NCBI GenBank assembly: GCA_028826165.1
Contig: JAPDFW010000055.1
Coordinates: forward strand, 501,001 to 565,000
Direction of reading: 5' to 3'
DNA from: Anaeramoeba ignava
Lineage: Eukaryota > Metamonada > Anaeramoebidae
DNA length: 64,000 nucleotides
Position numbers and translations under genes: made by a program. Below, one piece after another: positions 47,958-57,295 of this stretch. The notes beneath the pieces are model-generated. The model worked only from the letters and a program-made list of their open reading frames with translations, was not told the DNA's origin and searched no databases. Each line of letters opens with the position of its first letter. The first letter of the stretch is position 1.

Positions 47958-49751
47958 TTAATTTTGATTATTAAATTTGTTAATTAATAAATCAATTAAA
48001 TTTGGATTTGTTTGATTTAATTGAAAATAATCAATTCCAATTTTAAGTTCATCAATTATTTCTTGTGTAATTTGAATTTCTTCTTTAATTTGATTTGAAT
48101 AAATCCAATATTCAAATATTTGAAATGATTTATTACTTAATTCACTATAATCTGTAACTTTATTAGATTTATCTTCAGTTACATATAAAAACATTCCTCG
48201 ATATAATTCACTTCTCATTATTAATATTAATTTATGGAATTTATATTGTTTTTCTTTTCTTTCAATTATAAAATATTTTTCATTTTCATTTTCATTTAAA
48301 TAAATTCTTTTCATTGTTTCTTCAATTTTTTCATTTGAATTTATAATTTCTTTAATTTCAGAATATAATTTTGGATTTATTTTGGAATTGTTTGAATAAA
48401 TCATTTCAAATATTTGATTTGATTCTTTAATTGATTTATTTGAAATAATTTCTTTAAGTTTTTCAATTTCATTTTGATTTTGATTTAATCTATATTTCAA
48501 TATTAATTTATGAGCTTCAATTATTTCTCCATTTTTGGTTTTAAATGAAATATCACAAAATTCTTTTCTTCTAAATAATTTTATCAAATCTTCTTCAAGA
48601 TTGGAAAAAGAAAAAGGAGAGTAATAAAGAAATGAACTATCATATCCACAAGAAATATGATAATTAGAAATATCTTCATTAAATCTTAATTTAGGAATTT
48701 CAATTTGAATTGGAATTGATTGATTATTTATATTTCCAGTTCCTAATTGACATAAATTATTTAAACCAAATCCAAAAAGTTTCTCTTTGGAAGTTAAAAT
48801 CAAACTATGAGCATTTCCACAAGAAAAATCAATAATATTATCATCATTTTCAAATAAAGATGATTTTATTTCAGTAAATTCATAAGTATCTTCATTTTTT
48901 CCAAGTCCATTAAAATTAGCAAATCCACATGAATAAAGTTTTCTTTTTGGATTTTGATTTTGATTTTGATTTTCAATCAGCATTATTGAATAAATAACAC
49001 CACATTGAATATCAATTATTTCACCTTTTGGAATATTTTGGATTTTGGTTAATTTTTGGATTTTTTCTTCTTTTCTTGATTCTCCTAATCCAAGTTGTCC
49101 ATATCCATTATATCCGCATCCAAATAATTCTTGATTTGAATTTAAAAGAAAAACATGAACTGAAATATTTCCTGAAAATATTTTAGAAACATTTTTCATT
49201 ATTAAAATTGGTTTTTCTGTTTTTGGAAGTGTTTTAGAATCAAAACCAAGTTGACCATATTCATTTGAACCAATTCCATAAACATTTTTATTTGAAGTTA
49301 ATAAATAAATTGAACTTTCTCCAGAAACAATATCTTCAATTATTCTATCATTTGTATCTTCAATTAATGATGAGATATTGATAAATTTATTTGGATTTTT
49401 TGGATTAATATTATATCCTTTTGAAAATATATTTCCTTCTTTTGTTAAAATAGCTTCATTTTCATAACCAACAGTTACTTTTTGAATATTTTCTTCAATT
49501 TGGATTTTTTGAGGATTTTGATTTGAATCATTTTCATTTAAATATTCTATTGCTTTTCCATTTTTAAAAAGGAAAGTTGTTCCAAAATAGCCTGTTGAAA
49601 TTTGTTTAATTTGTTTTTCATTTTCATTTTCATTTTCATTTTCATTTTCATTTTCAAATTTAAATTGAATTGGTTTTATTATTGTTGTTTCTGTTTCATT
49701 TTTGATAAGAGTTGGATATTGATTTCTTCCAAAAAATAAAATTTCATTCAT
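47958..49751 (-). CDS. RCC1-BTB paralogue D, intact
   Basis: 597 aa, ATG at 49751 (MNEILFFGRNQYP). Residues 1 to about 385 form RCC1-type beta-propeller blades, seen as GIGSNEYGQLGFDS, GCGYNGYGQLGLG, SCGFANFNGLGKN and GFGLNNLCQLGTGN. A short (EN)n run lies after residue 30. Residues 390-480 are a BTB-like fold (FCDISFKTKNGEIIEAHKLI) and residues 490-575 a second one (YKFHKLILIMRSELYRGMF) ending YFQLNQTNPNLIDLL. BTB domains usually dimerise and bind cullin-3, while RCC1 blades bind partners such as GTPases or chromatin. Whether this family forms cullin-3 ligases is an inference. This is the reference copy for the array: no introns and no frameshift. Confidence 0.88.
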   Translation of the reverse strand: MNEILFFGRNQYPTLIKNETETTIIKPIQFKFENENENENENENEKQIKQISTGYFGTTFLFKNGKAIEYLNENDSNQNPQKIQIEENIQKVTVGYENEAILTKEGNIFSKGYNINPKNPNKFINISSLIEDTNDRIIEDIVSGESSIYLLTSNKNVYGIGSNEYGQLGFDSKTLPKTEKPILIMKNVSKIFSGNISVHVFLLNSNQELFGCGYNGYGQLGLGESRKEEKIQKLTKIQNIPKGEIIDIQCGVIYSIMLIENQNQNQNPKRKLYSCGFANFNGLGKNEDTYEFTEIKSSLFENDDNIIDFSCGNAHSLILTSKEKLFGFGLNNLCQLGTGNINNQSIPIQIEIPKLRFNEDISNYHISCGYDSSFLYYSPFSFSNLEEDLIKLFRRKEFCDISFKTKNGEIIEAHKLILKYRLNQNQNEIEKLKEIISNKSIKESNQIFEMIYSNNSKINPKLYSEIKEIINSNEKIEETMKRIYLNENENEKYFIIERKEKQYKFHKLILIMRSELYRGMFLYVTEDKSNKVTDYSELSNKSFQIFEYWIYSNQIKEEIQITQEIIDELKIGIDYFQLNQTNPNLIDLLINKFNNQN

Positions 49752-49811
49752 TTTTTAAAAAAGAAAAAAATGAAAAATGAAAAATGAAAAAATGAAAAAT
49801 GAATTTTAATT

Positions 49812-51692
49812 TTAATTTTGATTATTAAATTTGTTAATTAATAAATCAAATAAATTTGGATTTGTTTGATTTAATTGAAAATAATCAATTCCAATTTGAA
49901 TTTCATCAATTATTTCTTTTGTAATTTGAATTCCATCTTTAACTTGATTTGAATAAATCCAATATTCAAATAATTGAAATGATTTATTACTTAATTCACT
50001 ATAATCTGTAACTTTATTAGATTTATCTTCAGTTACATATAAAAACATTCCTCGATATAATTCACTTCTCATTATTAATATTAATTTAGGAAATTTATAT
50101 TGTTTTTCTTTTCTTTCAATAATAAAATCTTTTTCATTTTCATTTTCATTTAAATAAATTCTTTTCATTGTTTCTTCAATTTTTTCATTAGAATTTATAA
50201 TTTCTTTAATTTCAGAATATAATATTGGATTTATTTTGGGATTATTTGAATAAATCATTTCAAATATTTGATTTGATTCTTTAATTGATTTATTTGAAAT
50301 AATTTCTTGAAGTTTTTCATTTTGATTTTGATTTAATCTATATTTCAATATTAATTTATGAGCTTCAATTATTTCTCCATTTTCGGTTTTAAATGAAATA
50401 TTGCAAAATTCTTTTCTTCTAAATAATTTTATCAAATCTTCTTCAAGATTGGAAAAAGATGGAGGAGAATAATAAAGAAATGATCTATTATATCCACAAT
50501 AAATATGATAATTAGAAATATCTTCATTAAATCTTAATTTAGGAAGTTTAATTTGAATTGGAATTGTTTGACTATTTGTATCTCCAGTTCCTAATTGATA
50601 TAAATTATTTAAACCAAATCCTATTAGTTTCCCTTTAGAAGTTAAAATCAAAGTATAATAATATCCAACAGAAATATCAAGAATAATATCATCATTTTCA
50701 AATAAAGATGATTTAATTTCAGTAAATTCATAAATATCATTATCTTTTCCAAGTCCATTATATAGATAATTTCCACATGAATAAAGTTTTCTTTTTAGAT
50801 TTTCATTTTGATTTTCATTTTCAATCAGCATTATTGAATAGTCACTTCCACATTGAATATCAATTATTTCGCCTTTTGGAATATTTTGTATTTTGGTTAA
50901 TTTTCTGATTTGTTTTTTCCGAAATCCTAATCCAAGAGAACTGTGGTTGTTTTTTCCGCATCCAAATAATTCTTGATTTGAATTTAAAAGGAAAACATGT
51001 TCAGAAGAAGCTCCTGAAAATATTTTAGAAACATTTTTCATCATTAAAATTGGTTTTTCTGTTTTTCTTATTTTTCTGTTTATATTTTTGTGTTTTTTAA
51101 TAATTATTTTAGAACTAAGACTAAGTTGGCCAAATTTATTTGAACCAATTCCGTAAACATTTTGATTTGAAGTTAATAAATAAATTGATTGATATCCGTA
51201 AACAATATCTTTAATTATTATATCATTTGTATCTTCAATTAATGATGAAATATTGATAAATTCTTTTGGATTTTTTGGATTAATATCTTTTCCTTTGGCA
51301 AATACATTTCCTTCTATTGTTAAAACAGCTTCATTTTGATAACCAACAGTTACTTTTTGAATATTTTCTTCAATTTGGATTTTTTGAGGATTTTGATTTG
51401 AATCATTTTCATTTAAATATTCTATTGCTTTTCCATTTTCGAAAAGGAAAATTGTTGATAAATAACCTGTTGAAATTTGTTTAATTTGTTTTTCATTTTC
51501 ATTTTCATTTTCATTTTCATTTTTATTTTCATTTTCATTTTCATTTTCATTTTCATTTTCATTTTCATTTTCATTTTCATTTTCATTTTCATTTTCAAAT
51601 TTAAATTGAATTGGTTTTATTATTGTTGTTTCTGTTTCATTTTTGATAAGAGTTGGATATTGATTTGAACCAAAAAATAAAATTTCATTCAT
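49812..51692 (-). CDS. RCC1-BTB paralogue E, intact
   Basis: 626 aa, starting MNEILFFGSNQYP. It is longer than copy D through an expanded (EN)n run (about 19 units) and the KIIIKKHKNINRKIRKT insertion in blade 3 that D lacks. Its BTB half is closest to copy F (ends KDGIQITKEIIDEIQIG). The start region matches D while the middle matches C and F, suggesting gene conversion. Confidence 0.87.
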   Translation of the reverse strand: MNEILFFGSNQYPTLIKNETETTIIKPIQFKFENENENENENENENENENENENENKNENENENENEKQIKQISTGYLSTIFLFENGKAIEYLNENDSNQNPQKIQIEENIQKVTVGYQNEAVLTIEGNVFAKGKDINPKNPKEFINISSLIEDTNDIIIKDIVYGYQSIYLLTSNQNVYGIGSNKFGQLSLSSKIIIKKHKNINRKIRKTEKPILMMKNVSKIFSGASSEHVFLLNSNQELFGCGKNNHSSLGLGFRKKQIRKLTKIQNIPKGEIIDIQCGSDYSIMLIENENQNENLKRKLYSCGNYLYNGLGKDNDIYEFTEIKSSLFENDDIILDISVGYYYTLILTSKGKLIGFGLNNLYQLGTGDTNSQTIPIQIKLPKLRFNEDISNYHIYCGYNRSFLYYSPPSFSNLEEDLIKLFRRKEFCNISFKTENGEIIEAHKLILKYRLNQNQNEKLQEIISNKSIKESNQIFEMIYSNNPKINPILYSEIKEIINSNEKIEETMKRIYLNENENEKDFIIERKEKQYKFPKLILIMRSELYRGMFLYVTEDKSNKVTDYSELSNKSFQLFEYWIYSNQVKDGIQITKEIIDEIQIGIDYFQLNQTNPNLFDLLINKFNNQN

Positions 51693-51752
51693 TTTTTGAA
51701 AAGAAAAAAAAGAAAAAAATGAAAAATGAAAAAATGAATTTTAATTTGAATT

Positions 51753-53579
51753 TTAATTTTGATTATTAAATTTGTTAATTAATAAATCAAATAAATTTGG
51801 ATTTGTTTGATTTAATTGAAAATAATCAATTCCAATTTGAATTTCATCAATTATTTCTTGTGTAATTTGAATTCCATCTTTAACTTGATTTGAATAAATC
51901 CAATATTCAAATAATTGAAATGATTTATTACTTAATTCACTATAATCTGTAACTTTATTAGATTTATCTTCAGTTACATATAAAAACATTCCTCGATATA
52001 ATTCACTTCTCATTATTAATATCAATTTAGGAAATTTGTATTGTTTTTCTTTTCTTTCAATTATAAAATCTTTTTCATTTTCATTTAAATAAATTCTTTT
52101 CATTGTTTCTTCAATTTTTTCATTTGAATTTATAATTTCTTTAATTTCTGAATATAATTTTGGATTTATAATTCTGTTTGAATAAATCATTTCAAATATT
52201 TGATTTGATTCTTTAATTGATTTATTTGAAATAATTTCTTGAAGTTTTTCATTTTCATTTTCATTTTGATTTAATCTATATTTCAATATTAATTTATGAG
52301 CTTCAATTATTTCTCCATTTTCTGTTTTAAATGAAATATTACAAAATTCTTTTCTTCTAAATAGTTTTATCAAATCTTCTTCAAGATTGGAAAAAGATGG
52401 AGGAGAATAATAAAGAAATGATCTATCATATCCACAAGAAATATGATAATTAGAAATATTTTCATTAAATCTTAATTTAGGAAGTTTAATTTGAATTGGA
52501 ATTGTTTGAGTATTTGTATATCCAGTTCCTAATTGATATAAATTATTTAAACCAAATCCAAAAAGTTTCCCTTTAGAAGTTAAAATCAAAGTATGATAGT
52601 ATCCACAGGAAATATCAATAATATTATCATCATTTTCAAATAAAGATGATTTGATTTCAGTAAATTCATAAGTATTTTGATTTTTGTCAAGTCCATTATA
52701 GATATAATTTCCACATGAATAAAGTTTTCTTTTTAGATTTTCGTTTTGGTTTTCATTTTCATTTTCATTTTCAATCAACATTATTGAATAGGAATCTCCA
52801 CATTGAATATCAATTATTTCGCCTTTTGGAATATTTTGGATTTTGGTTAATTTTCTGATTTTTTTTTTCCGAAATCCTAATCCAAGAGAACCGTGGTTGT
52901 TTCTTCCGCATCCAAATAATTCTTGATTTGAATTTAAAAGGAAAACATGTTCAGAAGAAGCTCCTGAAAATACTTTAGAAACATTTTTCATTATTAAAAT
53001 TGGTTTTTGTGTTTTTCTTATTTTTCTGTTTAGATTTTTGTGTTTTTTAATAATTATTTTAGAACTAAGACTAAGTTGACCAAATTTATTTGAACCAATT
53101 CCGTAAACATTTTGATTTGAAGTTAATAAGTAAATTGATTGATATCCGTAAACAATATCTTTAATTATTATATCATTTGTATCTTCAATTAATGATGAAA
53201 TATTGATAAATTCTTTTGGATTTTTTGGATTAATATCTTTTCCTTTTGCAAATACATTTCCTTCTTTTGTTAAAATAGCTTCATTTTGATAACCAACAAA
53301 TACTTTTTGAATATTTTCTTCAATTTGAATTTTTTGAGGTTTTTGATTTGAATCTCTTTCATTTAAATATTCTATTGCTTTTCCATTTTCGAAAAGGAAA
53401 ATTGTTGAAAAATAACCTGTTGAAATTTGTTTAATTTGTTTTTCATTTTCATTTTCATTTTCATTTTCATTTTTATTTTCATTTTCAAATTTAAATTGAA
53501 TTGGTTTTATTATTTTATCTGATTTATTTGGCAAAATCTTTGGAGATTGATTTAAACCAAAAAATAAACAATCATTCAT
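51753..53579 (-). CDS. RCC1-BTB paralogue F, intact
   Basis: 608 aa, starting MNDCLFFGLNQSP with a short (EN)n run. It has the same blade-3 insertion as B, C and E. The second BTB lead has FEMIYSNRIINPKLY in place of NNSKINPKLY, a variant shared with copies G and H. It diverges from ERCC1 across 76 bp. Confidence 0.87.
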   Translation of the reverse strand: MNDCLFFGLNQSPKILPNKSDKIIKPIQFKFENENKNENENENENEKQIKQISTGYFSTIFLFENGKAIEYLNERDSNQKPQKIQIEENIQKVFVGYQNEAILTKEGNVFAKGKDINPKNPKEFINISSLIEDTNDIIIKDIVYGYQSIYLLTSNQNVYGIGSNKFGQLSLSSKIIIKKHKNLNRKIRKTQKPILIMKNVSKVFSGASSEHVFLLNSNQELFGCGRNNHGSLGLGFRKKKIRKLTKIQNIPKGEIIDIQCGDSYSIMLIENENENENQNENLKRKLYSCGNYIYNGLDKNQNTYEFTEIKSSLFENDDNIIDISCGYYHTLILTSKGKLFGFGLNNLYQLGTGYTNTQTIPIQIKLPKLRFNENISNYHISCGYDRSFLYYSPPSFSNLEEDLIKLFRRKEFCNISFKTENGEIIEAHKLILKYRLNQNENENEKLQEIISNKSIKESNQIFEMIYSNRIINPKLYSEIKEIINSNEKIEETMKRIYLNENEKDFIIERKEKQYKFPKLILIMRSELYRGMFLYVTEDKSNKVTDYSELSNKSFQLFEYWIYSNQVKDGIQITQEIIDEIQIGIDYFQLNQTNPNLFDLLINKFNNQN

Positions 53580-53655
53580 TTTTTGAAAAAGAAAAAAATG
53601 AAAAAAATGAAAAAAATGAAAAAATCATTTTTTTTCTTTTGTTTAAAAAATTAAA
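53580..53655. promoter_or_regulatory. 76 bp divergent promoter region
   Basis: Whole gap between copy F (minus) and ERCC1 (plus). It consists of GAAAAAAAT repeats and a T run. Confidence 0.45.
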
Positions 53656-55056
53656 ATGAAAAAAAATCCTTTTCAACATTTATTCAAAATTCCTTCACAA
53701 GAAGAAGTTTTAAAATTAAGAGAAGAAAAAATTGATAAAAATAAAGAATTCCTTAATTTTTTACAAAAAAAACAAAAACAAAACCAAAATAGAAATCAAA
53801 ATATAAATATAAATCAAAATCAAAATATAAATCAAAATCAAAATCAAAATCTAAATCAAAATCAAAATATAAATATAAATCAAAATCTAAATATAAATCA
53901 AAATCAAAATATAAATATAAATCAAAATCTAAATATAAATCAAAATCAAAATATAAATCAAAATCAAAATCAAAATCTAAATCAAAATCAAAATATAAAT
54001 ATAAATCAAAATCTAAATATAAATCAAAATCAAAATATAAATCAAAATCAAAATCAAAATCAAAATCAAAATATAAATCAAAATATAAATCAAAATCAAA
54101 ATATAAAACAAAAACAAAATCAAAATCAAATTCAAAATCAAAATCAAAATCAAAATATAAATCAAAATCAAAATCAAAATCAAAATCAAAATCAAAATCA
54201 AAATATAAATCAAAATCTAAATATAAATCAAAATATAAATCAAAATCAAAATCAAAATATAAATCTAAATCAAAATCAAAACCAAAATAATCAATTCAAA
54301 AACCTCTTTCAAATCTCTTTTCAAAATCAAAATAAAATTCAAATTGAAAATCAAATACAAATACAAAATGATTTTATTATTGTAAGCGGAAGACAGAAAA
54401 AATTTAAAATATTACAGCTTTTAAAGCAAATAAAATGGAAATTTGGAAATATTATTCCTGATTATGTAATAAATGAAAATACTTGCATTTTAACAACAAG
54501 GTTGATTTAAAATTAATTAAAATCAAGAAAAAATAAAAACTAAAATTGAAATTATTTATTCTAAAAAAAAAAATTATTTGAATTTAGTTTGATCCAATTT
54601 AAACAAAATGAAAATTTCTTAATTCGAAGAATGAAATCAATCCAAAACGAAAATTATTCTATCAAAATTTTGATTTGTTTAATTGATTGTGAAGAAGACA
54701 ACCTTCAAGTCTCAATCCAAGAAAAAGCGTTCCAAAATGATTTCATTTTGATTTGTTCATGGAGTGATGAAGAAACTGCAAAATATATTCAAGAATTCAA
54801 ATTTTCTGAAAAAAAGGATTCTTCTTTCATTCAAGCAAATAAAAATTTGGATTTGGATTTGTGTTTAGTTGATTGTTTAACTTCAATTAAATCGGTTAAT
54901 AAAACAGATGCAAACACTTTACTTCTTAATTTCAAATCGTTGAAAAATTTAATTTTGAATATTGATTCATCTCAATTAGAAAAATGTTTTGGTTTGGGAA
55001 AAACAAAAATTAAGTTAATCAAACAAACTTTCCAAGAAAATTTCAATCAAAATTAA
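53656..55056 (+). CDS. ERCC1: ERCC1/Rad10 DNA repair endonuclease subunit, two exons
   Basis: Exons 53656-54500 and 54588-55056 (87 bp intron, GTTGAT to TTTAG, phase 2) give 437 aa. Residues 40-215 are an Asn/Gln/Ile low-complexity insertion from AATCAA and ATAAAT hexamers. The conserved part starts at DFIIVSGRQKKFKIL and runs IKWKFGNIIPDYVINENTC, ICSWSDEETAKYI, then the C-terminal helix-hairpin-helix pair (CLTSIKSVNKTDANTLLLNF; CFGLGKTKIKLI). ERCC1 pairs with XPF to cut DNA 5' of lesions in nucleotide excision and crosslink repair. The ERCC1 core is full length. The gene sits, unrelated, inside the RCC1-BTB array on the opposite strand. Confidence 0.92.
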
Positions 55057-55119
55057 TTCATTTGCAAAAATCAATTTGAAAAAATGAAAAAATAAAAAAA
55101 ATGATTTATGAAATTTTAA

Positions 55120-57090
55120 TTAATTTTTATCTTCTTTTTTGGAAACTTCTTCAAATAAAAACAAATCAATAATTGAATTTTGATTTAATTGATAATAATC
55201 TTTCGCATCTTCCAATTCTTCGATAATTTTTTTGTTCATTTTGCTTTTATCAAATTTATCATTATAAAAGAAATAAATTAATTGTTGAATTGTTTCAAAC
55301 GATTTCTTTGAATAGTCATGAACTTGATTTGATTTGTCTTCAATATTTAATAGAAACATTCCTTTGAATAATCCACTTCTTATTATTAATACTAATTTAT
55401 GAACTTTGATTTCTTTTTCCTCAACAATGATTGTAAAATCTTTTGTTGATTCATCCTGATATAATTTTTGGAAATCGTTTAGAATTCCTTTTCTTCCTAA
55501 TTTTGATTCAATCCAATTTGAATCTAATCCAATTTCTTTGAAAAAATTTTCGATTATTTCTTTTTGATCATTGCTTTTTTGAATCTGTTCTTTCTGAAGT
55601 GGTTTACTATCTTTGATGATATCATCGTAACTGAAAAATGTTTTGGGGATTTTGAAATTTTTTATAGAGACTTCTCTTATTTTAATTCCTTTTTGTAAAT
55701 TTTCAGCAAAATCATCCAAATCAAAAAATCCACAATAAAGGAAATTCAGGACAATTCGAACAGTTTCTTTTGGTTTTTGAGAACACAAATTGATAAATTT
55801 TTGGAATAATGTTTGGTTTTGATCAAATTTCATCAATAAAAGATCTTTATGAACTTGAAACTTGAAAGAATCAATTGATTGAATTTCCAAATCAGAAAAA
55901 TTATCATTTGATTTTAAAAAAATGTTTAAGTCTTGATTCAGTGAGTGAATTTGTGTAAAAGCATCAAAGCACGCTTGTGAAATGCTTGTTTCTAAAATAT
56001 CGTAAGCATTGGCATTATTCATGAGCAAAATTTCAACCAATTTTTTGTGATTTTTTTGGATTGCCAAATATAAAGGTGTTTGATTGTTTACATTTCTGGT
56101 GTTGATTAGAGCTCCTTTTTCAATTAGATATTCAACAATCTGAGGCGATTCTTTTGTTGGGAAATGGCAACAAACTTCCAAAGGAGTGGATTGATAAGAT
56201 TCATTTCTCGCATTAACTTCTGCTCCATTTTCAATAAGAATTTTGACTAATTCAAATTTTTTGTTTTCAGTAGAATTAATTATTGAATGTAAAGGTGTAT
56301 CTTCTGCCATTGTAGTTCCTAAATTAATATCTGCTCCATTTTCAAGAAGAAATTTTACAATCTTGACTTGATCTGGATTCTTCCTTCTAAAATCTAAAAA
56401 AGCATGTAACACTGTTTGACCCAAATGATTTTTTGCATTTATATCTGCTCCTTTTTCAATCAAATACTTCATCATTTCAAACAAATTTTTGTGTTTCTTG
56501 TCAAAAATAATATTTAATGGTGTATCTCCTATATGATTTTGAAGGTTAATATCCGCTCCATTTTCAACAAGAAACTTGAGAATTGGAAATCCTTTTTTTT
56601 TTTGAAATTGACAAACTAAATGTAACGGCGATATTTTATCATTTATTAAATCATTAACATTTGCTCCATTCTTAACAAGATATTTGACAATTTCCAGTGC
56701 ATTTTGTTTTTGAAATTGACAAACTAAATGTAAAGGTGTTTGATTTTGATTATTTTTGGCATTAACATCTGCTTTTTTTTTAATTAAATATTTGATAATT
56801 TCCAGTGCATTTTGTTTTTGAAATTGACAAACTAAATGTAAAGGTGTTTGATTTGTTTTTGTTTTAGAGTTGACATTAGCATTGTTTTCAACAAGATATT
56901 TGATAATTTCAAATGAATTTTCCTCTGTTTGAAATTGACAAATTATATGTAAAGGTGATTGTAAAAATCTTGAATTTTGATAATTAATATCTACTTTGAG
57001 TCCAATAAAAAATTTGATCTTTTTAAGAAGCTTTTCTTGATTTTTTTCTCTACAAATTGATAAAAATTTCTTTTCTTGTTCTTTTTGCAT
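55120..57090 (-). CDS. Ankyrin repeat-BTB protein
   Basis: 656 aa, ATG at 57090. About ten ankyrin repeats span residues 35-370 (NQTPLHLVCQFQKQNALEI occurs twice almost unchanged; VENGADINLQNHIGDTPLN). A BTB-like segment (FKFQVHKDLLLMKF) starts near residue 420. A second one (FTIIVEEKEIKVHKLVLIIR, then SGLFKGMFLLNIEDKSNQ) starts near residue 550, ending YYQLNQNSIIDLFLFEE. This second BTB is clearly of the same type as in the flanking RCC1-BTB genes (RSELYRGMFLSVTEDKSNKV), so the two families share an ancestral BTB half with different front ends. A substrate-adaptor role is likely. No introns. Confidence 0.87.
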   Translation of the reverse strand: MQKEQEKKFLSICREKNQEKLLKKIKFFIGLKVDINYQNSRFLQSPLHIICQFQTEENSFEIIKYLVENNANVNSKTKTNQTPLHLVCQFQKQNALEIIKYLIKKKADVNAKNNQNQTPLHLVCQFQKQNALEIVKYLVKNGANVNDLINDKISPLHLVCQFQKKKGFPILKFLVENGADINLQNHIGDTPLNIIFDKKHKNLFEMMKYLIEKGADINAKNHLGQTVLHAFLDFRRKNPDQVKIVKFLLENGADINLGTTMAEDTPLHSIINSTENKKFELVKILIENGAEVNARNESYQSTPLEVCCHFPTKESPQIVEYLIEKGALINTRNVNNQTPLYLAIQKNHKKLVEILLMNNANAYDILETSISQACFDAFTQIHSLNQDLNIFLKSNDNFSDLEIQSIDSFKFQVHKDLLLMKFDQNQTLFQKFINLCSQKPKETVRIVLNFLYCGFFDLDDFAENLQKGIKIREVSIKNFKIPKTFFSYDDIIKDSKPLQKEQIQKSNDQKEIIENFFKEIGLDSNWIESKLGRKGILNDFQKLYQDESTKDFTIIVEEKEIKVHKLVLIIRSGLFKGMFLLNIEDKSNQVHDYSKKSFETIQQLIYFFYNDKFDKSKMNKKIIEELEDAKDYYQLNQNSIIDLFLFEEVSKKEDKN

Positions 57091-57134
57091 TTTTATGAAA
57101 AAGAAAAAATGAAAAATGAAAAATGAAAAATGAT

Positions 57135-57295
57135 TTTTGAAATTTTGATTTTAATTTTGATTTTAATTTTAATTTTAATTTTAATTTTAATTTTAATTTT
57201 GATTTTGAATTTGATTTTAAATTTAATTTTGATTTTAATTTTGATTTTAATTTTTAATTTTAATTTTAATTTTGATTTAATTTTGATTTTGATTT
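57135..57295. repeat. TTTTAA/TTTTGA hexamer block
   Basis: Mixed TTTTAA and TTTTGA hexamers between the ankyrin-BTB start and the end of copy G. The block continues into the coding tail of G to about 57480. Confidence 0.85.
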
